From NCBI GenBank assembly GCA_902470035.1, contig CABREZ010000016.1, positions 1-17,622 of the forward strand: a stretch of DNA of 17,622 nucleotides. The letters run 5' to 3'. This stretch comes from an uncultured Streptococcus sp. (GTDB lineage Bacteria > Bacillota > Bacilli > Lactobacillales > Streptococcaceae). The notes beneath the pieces were generated by a model, which did no database searches, was not told where the DNA came from, and saw only the letters and a list, made by a program, of their open reading frames with translations. Both the position numbers and the translations under genes were made by a program. Below, one piece after another: positions 1-6,078 of the stretch (position 1 is its first letter; every line of letters starts with the position of its first letter).

Positions 1-1304
1 TTAAAGCCACGAACAGTTTCTGCAACTGGTACATAAGAACCTGGTTGACCAGTAAATTGTTCCGCCACGTTAAAGTTTTGAGACAAGAAGAATTGAATAC
101 GACGGGCACGAGCCACCAAGGTCTTTTCATCATCAGACAATTCATCCATCCCCAAGATGGCAATGATATCTTGCAGCTCATGGTAGCGTTGAAGGACGCG
201 TTTGACCTCAGAAGCCACTGCATAGTGCTCTTCTCCGACGATGTCTGGAGAAAGGGCACGCGAGCTAGATGCCAATGGGTCAACGGCAGGGTAAATCCCT
301 AATTGTACCAATTTACGCTCCAAGTTGGTCGTTGAGTCCAAATGGGCGAAGGCGGTTGCTGGGGCAGGGTCTGTATAGTCATCGGCTGGCACATAGATGG
401 CTTGGATCGATGTAACAGAACCTTTATTGGTTGAGGTAATCCGTTCTTGCAATTGTCCCATTTCAGTTGCCAAAGTAGGTTGGTAACCAACGGCAGAAGG
501 CATCCGTCCCAAAAGGGCTGATACTTCTGAACCTGCTTGAGTGAAACGGAAGATATTGTCGATAAACAAGAGAACGTCCTGACCTTCGACATCACGGAAG
601 TATTCCGCAATGGTCAAACCAGTCAAAGCTACACGCATCCGTGCTCCTGGTGGTTCGTTCATTTGTCCAAAGACCATGGCTGTTTTTTCGATAACGCCAG
701 ATTCTTTCATTTCCCAGTAAAGGTCATTCCCTTCACGGGTCCGTTCTCCAACTCCGGTAAATACAGAGATTCCACCGTGCTCTTGGGCAATGTTGTGGAT
801 CAATTCTTGAATCAAGACGGTCTTTCCAACTCCAGCACCACCGAAGAGTCCGACCTTCCCACCTTTCAAGTAAGGGGCAAGGAGGTCAATGACCTTGATC
901 CCTGTCTCAAGAATTTCTTCTGAAGTAGAAAGCTCATCAAAGGATGGAGCTTTTTTATGAATGGATTCACGAGGAGCATCTTCTGGAAATGCTTCTTCCA
1001 AGTCAATGGTATCTCCCAAGACGTTAAAGACCCGTCCAAGAGTTTCTTTTCCGACAGGTACAGAGATTGGACGACCAGTGTCCAATACTTCCATCCCACG
1101 AGTCAAGCCATCTGTTGATTCCATGGCAATGGTCCGAACGACACCATCCCCAAGTTCAAGAGCTACTTCAAGAACGACTTTTGATTTTTGTTGGTCATTT
1201 TTATAGACTACAAGCGCATTATTGATCTCAGGGAGTTTATCGCCCGCAGCAAAAGCTACGTCAACGACAGGACCTACAACCTGAGAAATTTTGCCTAAAC
1301 TCAT
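1..1304 (-). CDS. atpD: F-type ATP synthase beta subunit, C-terminus cut by window edge
   Basis: Catalytic beta subunit of the membrane-bound F1F0 ATPase; in fermenting streptococci the complex mainly hydrolyses ATP to pump protons out and keep cytoplasmic pH neutral. The frame opens with ATG at 1302-1304, preceded by a good ribosome binding site (AGGAG, 6 nt upstream), and begins MSLGKISQVVGPVVDVA. The Walker A motif GGAGVGKT lies at residues 155-162 (positions 819-842). The visible 434 codons end at ...PVAETVRGF; compared with the 468-residue streptococcal protein (from memory) about 34 residues are missing beyond the left edge. It follows atpG after 88 nt, the longest gap in this operon. 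Identification is secure. Confidence 0.97.
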   Translation of the reverse strand, partial: MSLGKISQVVGPVVDVAFAAGDKLPEINNALVVYKNDQQKSKVVLEVALELGDGVVRTIAMESTDGLTRGMEVLDTGRPISVPVGKETLGRVFNVLGDTIDLEEAFPEDAPRESIHKKAPSFDELSTSEEILETGIKVIDLLAPYLKGGKVGLFGGAGVGKTVLIQELIHNIAQEHGGISVFTGVGERTREGNDLYWEMKESGVIEKTAMVFGQMNEPPGARMRVALTGLTIAEYFRDVEGQDVLLFIDNIFRFTQAGSEVSALLGRMPSAVGYQPTLATEMGQLQERITSTNKGSVTSIQAIYVPADDYTDPAPATAFAHLDSTTNLERKLVQLGIYPAVDPLASSSRALSPDIVGEEHYAVASEVKRVLQRYHELQDIIAILGMDELSDDEKTLVARARRIQFFLSQNFNVAEQFTGQPGSYVPVAETVRGF

Positions 1305-1330
1305 GTCATTCTCCTATTCTATTAAGTTTC

Positions 1331-1360
1331 TAAGCTTGTTAATAACTGCGATCAAGCTTA
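1331..1360. other. Hairpin in atpG-atpD gap, T-tract on the plus strand
   Basis: An 8-bp perfect inverted repeat, TAAGCTTG at 1331-1338 and CAAGCTTA at 1353-1360, encloses a 14-nt loop. On the plus strand it runs directly into TTTTTTTATT, so it has the form of an intrinsic terminator facing against the operon; on the operon strand the stem is preceded by A's and not followed by a T-tract. It may therefore be an mRNA-stability or processing hairpin ahead of atpD, or a stop for antisense transcripts. Function is inferred only. Confidence 0.45.
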
Positions 1361-1392
1361 TTTTTTTATTGTTAAAATGTGCATCGAATCAA

Positions 1393-2274
1393 CTACTCAA
1401 GCGCACTCGCTCCTGCAACAATTTCCGTAATTTCTTGCGTAATGGTTGCCTGACGAGCTCGGTTGTATTGAATGGTCAATTCATCAATTACTTTCTTGGC
1501 ATTGTCTGTTGCGGTTTGCATGGCCATCATACCGGCAGCATTTTCAGCTGTTTTGGCATCAATAATGGCTCCATAAATCATACTTTCCGCAAACTGTGGA
1601 AGCAATTGATCCAAAATCGCATCGCGGTCTGATTCCAACTCCAGATTCAAGATATAATCTTCATCTGCTTCATTGGGGTCCAAGTCAATAATCGGAAGCA
1701 TTTGCTCTACCCGCAATTGACTGGTCAGACTATTGACGTGGTGATTATAACAGACATACAATTCATCAAACAATTCATTTTGATACATTTGAACTGTCTT
1801 ATTGATGATCTTCCGCACTTCATCAAAGCTTGGTTGATCCGCTAGGCCACGTAGTTCATAAACCGGCTGAATGCCTCTTGCTCTAAAGAAATCTACCCCA
1901 ATACTTCCAATACAGATGACTTCAAAATCCTCACCCGTTGGATGGTATTCTTCCTTCAATTCCATGACTGACTTGAGGATAGAGGCGTTGTAGCCTCCCA
2001 CTAGTCCACGGTCAGAAGTGATAACAATATAAGCAGACTTTTTGACAGGACGACTCTTTAAAAATGGATGGTACTTAGCATTCTCAGCCTCGTGTCCATG
2101 TAAGAGGTCTGTCAATAGTTTACGAACCTTAGATGCGTAAATTTGGAAGTCCTTGGCAGCTTGCTCAGACTTCCCAAGTTTGGCAGCAGATACCATCTGC
2201 ATAGCATTCGTAATTTGACTGGTATTCTTTGTCGATGCAATTTTATTTTTGATATCATTTAAAGAAACTGCCAT
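1393..2274 (-). CDS. atpG: F-type ATP synthase gamma subunit
   Basis: Gamma subunit, the rotating central stalk that couples the c ring to the alpha3-beta3 head. The 293-residue product has the family's usual length. It starts MAVSLNDIKNKIASTKNT with the long N-terminal helix (ITNAMQMVSAAKL), and ends with the matching C-terminal helix containing ITQEITEIVAGASALE, the two halves of the asymmetric coiled coil. Internal SDRGLVGGYN (around residue 85-95) is also typical. The ATG is preceded by AGGAG, which begins right after the atpA stop codon; the gap to atpA is 15 nt, so the two are probably translationally linked. No anomaly seen. Confidence 0.97.
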   Translation of the reverse strand: MAVSLNDIKNKIASTKNTSQITNAMQMVSAAKLGKSEQAAKDFQIYASKVRKLLTDLLHGHEAENAKYHPFLKSRPVKKSAYIVITSDRGLVGGYNASILKSVMELKEEYHPTGEDFEVICIGSIGVDFFRARGIQPVYELRGLADQPSFDEVRKIINKTVQMYQNELFDELYVCYNHHVNSLTSQLRVEQMLPIIDLDPNEADEDYILNLELESDRDAILDQLLPQFAESMIYGAIIDAKTAENAAGMMAMQTATDNAKKVIDELTIQYNRARQATITQEITEIVAGASALE

Positions 2275-2289
2275 CTGCCACTCCTATTT

Positions 2290-3795
2290 CTATTTGAAAC
2301 TTGATTGGTTGACAAAGTCAGTAATCACTGCATCCATTATTTCTTCACTTGGAAGATCTTTGGTCGTACGAATGGTTTCAAAGATTTCTGGATGATGCGC
2401 TTCTACAAAGGCAAACAATTCCTCTTCAAAGCGAAGGATATCATCAACTGGTATACTATCCAAGAATCCATGTGTCAAAGCATACAAGATCACCACCTGT
2501 TTTTCGACAGTTAATGGTTCATGGACCGGTTGCTTCAAGACTTCTACAGTCCGGCGACCACGGTTCAACTTGGCTTGAGTAGCAGCATCCAAGTCACTAC
2601 CAAACTTGGTGAAGGCTTCCAATTCGCGGTAGGAAGCTAGGTCAATACGGAGAGTCCCCGCAACCTTCTTCATAGCCTTGATTTGAGCTGATCCACCAAC
2701 CCGTGACACAGAGGATCCCGCATCGATGGCTGGACGAATTCCTGAGTTAAAGAGGCTATCTTGCAAGAAGATTTGGCCATCCGTAATCGAAATCACGTTA
2801 GTCGCGATATAAGCGGAAATATCTCCTGCTTGTGTTTCAATAATTGGAAGCGCAGTGATGGAACCACCACCTAATTCATCTGATACTTTGGCAGAACGTT
2901 CCAATAAACGACTGTGAAGGTAGAAGACATCCCCTGGGAAGGCTTCACGTCCTGGCGGACGACGAAGAAGAAGGGACAATTCACGGTAAGCAACGGCTTG
3001 TTTTGACAAATCATCATAGACGATCAAAACGTGTTTGCCATTGTACATGAACTCTTCGGCCATCGCAACCCCTGCATAAGGTGCAAGGAATAACAATGGA
3101 GACGGTTGTGAGGCTGATGCCGTTACCACAATGGTGTAATCCATGGCTCCATACTTACGAAGTGTTTCTACTTGTGTCCGAACCGTTGATTCTTTTTGTC
3201 CAATTGCTACATAGATACAGATCATATCTTGATCCTTTTGGTTCAAGATGGTATCGATGGCAATCGAGGTTTTCCCTGTTTGACGGTCTCCGATGATCAA
3301 TTCCCGTTGGCCTCGTCCAATTGGAACGAGGGCATCAATGGCTTTCAACCCAGTTTGTAGAGGCTCTGATACAGATTTCCGTTGCATAACACCAGGAGCT
3401 GGTGTTTCAACAGGACGGAATTTATCTGTCACGATTTCTCCCAAGCCATCCACTGGCTGACCGAGAGGATTGACAACCCGACCGATTAAGGCATCCCCAG
3501 CAGGGACTTCCATGATTTTACCAGTCCGACGAATCGAGTCTCCTTCACGAATATCCGTAAAGTCTCCGAGGATGATAATCCCGACATCTGTCGTTTCCAA
3601 GTTTTGCGCCATCCCGTATGAGCCGTTTTCAAAGATCAACAACTCACCACTCATTGCATTTTCAAGGCCATGAGCACGCGCAATCCCGTCACCAATATAG
3701 GTAACGACTCCGGTCTCTGTGACGTCAAAATTTGGCTGGAAATTTTCAATTTGTTGCTTAATTAAAGCGCTGATTTCTTGTGCGTTAATCGCCAA
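2290..3795 (-). CDS. atpA: F-type ATP synthase alpha subunit
   Basis: Alpha subunit of F1, carrying the non-catalytic nucleotide sites in the alpha3-beta3 hexamer. The 501-residue protein has the Walker A sequence GDRQTGKT at residues 169-176 and the alpha/beta signature PAIDAGSSVS at 355-364, followed by the Arg finger Arg365 (SRVGG). The start codon is TTG (3793-3795), giving MAINAQEISALIKQQ, which matches the usual streptococcal N-terminus; no in-frame ATG offers a better start. The Shine-Dalgarno is weak (AAAGTGGTG), so initiation may depend on ribosomes arriving from atpH, whose stop is only 15 nt upstream. Confidence 0.97.
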   Translation of the reverse strand: MAINAQEISALIKQQIENFQPNFDVTETGVVTYIGDGIARAHGLENAMSGELLIFENGSYGMAQNLETTDVGIIILGDFTDIREGDSIRRTGKIMEVPAGDALIGRVVNPLGQPVDGLGEIVTDKFRPVETPAPGVMQRKSVSEPLQTGLKAIDALVPIGRGQRELIIGDRQTGKTSIAIDTILNQKDQDMICIYVAIGQKESTVRTQVETLRKYGAMDYTIVVTASASQPSPLLFLAPYAGVAMAEEFMYNGKHVLIVYDDLSKQAVAYRELSLLLRRPPGREAFPGDVFYLHSRLLERSAKVSDELGGGSITALPIIETQAGDISAYIATNVISITDGQIFLQDSLFNSGIRPAIDAGSSVSRVGGSAQIKAMKKVAGTLRIDLASYRELEAFTKFGSDLDAATQAKLNRGRRTVEVLKQPVHEPLTVEKQVVILYALTHGFLDSIPVDDILRFEEELFAFVEAHHPEIFETIRTTKDLPSEEIMDAVITDFVNQSSFK

Positions 3796-3810
3796 AATTC
3801 ACACCACTTT

Positions 3811-4347
3811 CTATTTCAAATTTGCTTTTATGACTTGCAATTGACGTTTGAGACTAGTATCTAGGGTCTTGTGATTTGCTGAAACCACAAAACCACCAAT
3901 CAAATCTGGATCCAATTTTTCTTTCAGCGAACGAACTTGGATACCAAACTTCTTTTCAATAATAGGAATCAATTTCTCTTTTTGAGCCTGATCGAGTCCT
4001 GCAACCGAAGAAACGGTTACTTCGAAACAGTTGCTCACTTGTTGGATTTGATCCATACTCACTTTGACAATGTCATAAAATAAGGCTTCACGATGATTGA
4101 GAATAACCACTTCAATCAAATGGTCTAGTAATGCTGAATCCGAGTTTTGGAAAAGTCGCAGACTTTTCTCCTTCTCTTCATCCTCTACACCGATATGAGC
4201 TAAAAATGCAGCAAGGCCTGTTTCCTCAAAAACAGCCTTTATTTGACTGAGTTGTTCATAAACGTCATCTTGCTGATTCTTTTCAAATACCAATTGAACA
4301 AAAGGCTGGGAATATTTCTCAATTACCATTAATTGCTTTTTGTCCAT
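3811..4347 (-). CDS. atpH: F-type ATP synthase delta subunit
   Basis: Delta subunit (the OSCP equivalent), which sits on top of F1 and ties it to the peripheral stalk formed by subunit b. The product is 178 residues, normal for the family: a helical N-terminal half beginning MDKKQLMVIEKYSQPFVQLV and a C-terminal part with KLDPDLIGGFVV (about residues 142-153), the best conserved segment of delta subunits. Its ATG shares one base with the atpF stop codon (TAATG at 4345-4349), and its ribosome binding site (AGGAG) lies inside the end of atpF, so translation is likely coupled to atpF. Confidence 0.95.
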   Translation of the reverse strand: MDKKQLMVIEKYSQPFVQLVFEKNQQDDVYEQLSQIKAVFEETGLAAFLAHIGVEDEEKEKSLRLFQNSDSALLDHLIEVVILNHREALFYDIVKVSMDQIQQVSNCFEVTVSSVAGLDQAQKEKLIPIIEKKFGIQVRSLKEKLDPDLIGGFVVSANHKTLDTSLKRQLQVIKANLK

Positions 4348-4841
4348 TAGGCATCTCCTAATTCATTTAGGTAGCGATCGATTAGTTGGCGATGGCCTTC
4401 AGAATCCAACTGTTGGCTTAGCAATTTTCCTGCTAAGTTGACGGTTAGATCTGCGACATCCCCCTTGATACTGTTCATCGCTTCTTCTTTATTTTGCGAA
4501 ATTTCTAATTGCGCTTTTTCTTTCAAGCGAAGTGCTTCTTGGTTGGCTTCACTGAGAATATGAGCCTTATTTTTTTCGGCTGTTTCCTTAGCCGTTTCAA
4601 GAATCGTTGTAGCTTCTTGACGACTACCTGCCAACTCTGCTTCGCGTTTTGCAGCTAGTTCCTCAGCCTTTTTACGGGCTGCCTCTGCTTCGTCAATATC
4701 GTTGGTGATTTTTTCAGCACGCGCATCCAAAATACTAGTGATATTGCCCCAAGCAAATTTCTTTACTAAAAAGATTAATAAGAGGAAGGAACCAGCGATC
4801 AGTATAAAGTCACCAATAATGGTACCAATTGTTAAATCCAT
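4347..4841 (-). CDS. atpF: F-type ATP synthase b subunit (peripheral stalk)
   Basis: Subunit b of F0, a membrane-anchored dimer forming the stator stalk. The 164-residue product has one N-terminal membrane segment (about residues 8-27, ending LLLIFLVKKFAW) followed by a long, highly charged, Ala/Glu/Lys-rich helix (for example DEAEAARKKAEELAAKRE around 50-67) expected to form the coiled coil, then a C-terminal region that contacts delta. The ATG is preceded by GAGGAG. It follows atpB after 15 nt and overlaps atpH by one base. Length and layout are normal for a streptococcal b subunit. Confidence 0.95.
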   Translation of the reverse strand: MDLTIGTIIGDFILIAGSFLLLIFLVKKFAWGNITSILDARAEKITNDIDEAEAARKKAEELAAKREAELAGSRQEATTILETAKETAEKNKAHILSEANQEALRLKEKAQLEISQNKEEAMNSIKGDVADLTVNLAGKLLSQQLDSEGHRQLIDRYLNELGDA

Positions 4842-4856
4842 CTTCTACTCCTCTAC

Positions 4857-5573
4857 TTACTCTTCCTCACCGTTTATTTTTTTACCTATGTACATGGATG
4901 ACAACATGGTAAATACATAGGCCTGGATACATGAAATGAAAATCGAAAAGGCTGTCCATAACATGCTTCCGATAAAGGCTGCTGGATACCAATAAAAGGC
5001 TTGTTGAGACAAGGCTAAGAGCAAGCCTGCCAATACTTCACCGGCAAAAATATTCCCGTAGATCCGAATTGCTAAGGAAGCAAAATTGGTCACCTCTTCT
5101 AGGAGGTTCATCGGGGTCATAAAACCAGGAGTTGCAAAAGCCTTCAAATATTCCTTAAAGCCTCGACGACGAACCCCTTCTATATGTGCGATCAAGGTGA
5201 TCATAAAGGAGAGAGATAAGTCGTATCCGAGGTTAGCCGTTGGGGAAGTCCACAAGTTATAACCATTTGTTGTTTGAATTTTTGCCATTAAGCCAATATT
5301 ATTGGCCACCAAAATAAACATAAAAAGAGAAAACAAGAATAAAGAATAATTCTTCATATAATGCTCTCCAATGTTTCCCTTGGTAAAGCTAATGACAAAA
5401 TCATAGATCATCTCAAGAGCATTTTGTTTGCCCTTGGGACGAAGGGTCATTTTGCGACTTGCCCAATAGACAAAGGCAAAGACCATCAGAACGGTTACAA
5501 GAGACATGGCAAGTAGGGTCAAATCAAAGGATACAGGTCCAATATTTAGGGTTGGATTCACACTTTCTTCCAA
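4857..5573 (-). CDS. atpB: F-type ATP synthase a subunit, TTG start
   Basis: Subunit a of F0, the membrane protein that provides the proton half-channels next to the c ring. The 238-residue product has several hydrophobic segments and the signature around IRIYGNIFAGEV, in which Arg170 is the essential arginine facing the c-ring carboxylate. Trp206, the residue altered in some optochin-resistant pneumococci (W206S, from memory), is present. The start is TTG at 5571-5573, giving MEESVNPTLNIGPVSF, matching the known streptococcal N-terminus. The non-ATG start is offset by a very strong Shine-Dalgarno, AAAGGAGGTG, 7 nt upstream. A hairpin over the atpE stop lies just before it. Confidence 0.96.
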   Translation of the reverse strand: MEESVNPTLNIGPVSFDLTLLAMSLVTVLMVFAFVYWASRKMTLRPKGKQNALEMIYDFVISFTKGNIGEHYMKNYSLFLFSLFMFILVANNIGLMAKIQTTNGYNLWTSPTANLGYDLSLSFMITLIAHIEGVRRRGFKEYLKAFATPGFMTPMNLLEEVTNFASLAIRIYGNIFAGEVLAGLLLALSQQAFYWYPAAFIGSMLWTAFSIFISCIQAYVFTMLSSMYIGKKINGEEE

Positions 5574-5580
5574 GGTTTGA

Positions 5581-5590
5581 CACCTCCTTT
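5581..5590 (-). promoter_or_regulatory. Strong ribosome binding site of atpB
   Basis: The minus strand reads AAAGGAGGTG, nearly the full anti-16S complement, placed 7 nt before the TTG start of atpB. It is the strongest Shine-Dalgarno I see in the window and fixes the TTG as the atpB start. Confidence 0.8.
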
Positions 5591-5592
5591 CC

Positions 5593-5612
5593 TAAATAGA
5601 GAAGTCTATTTA
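5593..5612 (-). other. Hairpin spanning the atpE stop codon
   Basis: TAAATAGA (minus strand, 5612-5605) pairs perfectly with TCTATTTA (5600-5593) around a 4-nt loop CTTC. The left arm contains the atpE stop codon TAG (5606-5608), and the right arm ends two bases before the atpB ribosome binding site. No T-tract follows, so it is not a terminator. It could influence the relative yield of c (made in about tenfold excess) and a subunits by mRNA stability or by limiting read-on; that role is inferred. Confidence 0.5.
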
Positions 5613-5806
5613 ATAACGAAGGCCATGGCCAAGGTTACGAAGAAGGTACCTTCTACAAAGGCGATCCCGAGGATCAAAAGGCTACGTAATTGACCGATAA
5701 TCTCTGGTTGGCGAGAAGCAGCTTTAAAAAGATTACTCATAATCAATCCTTCAGCAATGGATACGCCGAAGCAGGCAAAACAAAGACCTAAAAATGTTAA
5801 ATTCAT
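5606..5806 (-). CDS. atpE: F-type ATP synthase c subunit (proton-binding ring)
   Basis: Subunit c, the small hairpin protein that oligomerises into the proton-driven ring of F0. The 66-residue product has two hydrophobic helices (about 4-25 and 42-64) joined by the polar loop ARG-Gln-Pro type sequence SRQPE at residues 31-35. The essential carboxylate is Glu52 in AFVEGTFF. It is the first gene of the operon, with AAGGAG 8 nt before the ATG and a promoter about 34 nt further upstream. Positions linked to optochin response in pneumococcus (from memory: 14, 18, 20, 23, 45, 48, 49) read Gly14, Ala18, Gly20, Met23, Ile45, Ile48, Ala49 here. Confidence 0.97.
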   Translation of the reverse strand: MNLTFLGLCFACFGVSIAEGLIMSNLFKAASRQPEIIGQLRSLLILGIAFVEGTFFVTLAMAFVIK

Positions 5807-5839
5807 GATGAATTCTCCTTAAATAAATTTTACTCCCTT

Positions 5840-5868
5840 AGTTTACTCCTAAAAAATATAATAGTCAA
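5840..5868 (-). promoter_or_regulatory. Promoter of the atp operon
   Basis: On the minus strand TTGACT (5868-5863) and TAAACT (5845-5840) are separated by exactly 17 nt, a good sigma-70-type match (5/6 and 4/6). Transcription would begin near 5833, giving a leader of about 27 nt before the atpE ATG with its AAGGAG. The spacer is T-rich. No other comparable promoter is visible between the zmp terminator and atpE. Confidence 0.7.
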
Positions 5869-5869
5869 A

Positions 5870-6040
5870 TGTTTGCTCAGAAAGAAAACGTTTTACAGCA
5901 ATTCTGTCACCACTTTTAAAATTTCTCTTACCACTAGCTTTCAAAAGATTCTAATTATCTTTAGACACTTTGTCTATTTTTGTATTTCATACAAATTTAT
6001 ATTATTTTCATCAGAAGAGGAGGCATTATTACCAAGGATA
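5870..6040. other. AT-rich region upstream of the atp promoter with small dyads
   Basis: No credible gene lies here. The stretch holds a 10-bp palindrome AAAACGTTTT (5885-5894), 16 bp upstream of the -35 box, partly resembling a CcpA cre site, and two adjacent dyads: TAGACA-CTT-TGTCTA (5962-5976) and TTTGTA-TTTCA-TACAAA (5979-5995). The first dyad is followed by TTTTT on the plus strand. Any could be an operator for the atp operon, but none matches a consensus well enough for me to name a regulator. Confidence 0.3.
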
Positions 6041-6068
6041 GAAAAAACTCACCTGACGAGCAGATGAG
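6041..6068 (-). terminator. Intrinsic terminator of the zinc metalloprotease gene
   Basis: Eleven bases after the protease stop codon the minus strand forms CTCATCTG-CTCGT-CAGGTGAG (8-bp stem with one G-U pair, 5-nt loop) followed at once by TTTTTT. This is a textbook intrinsic terminator and separates the protease transcript from the atp operon. Confidence 0.9.
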
Positions 6069-6078
6069 CATTTTCTTC

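Noticed and set aside
5873..6067. 64-codon plus-strand open frame upstream of the atp promoter
   Set aside because: It lies in AT-rich DNA containing dyads and the zmp terminator, with no ribosome binding site before its start.
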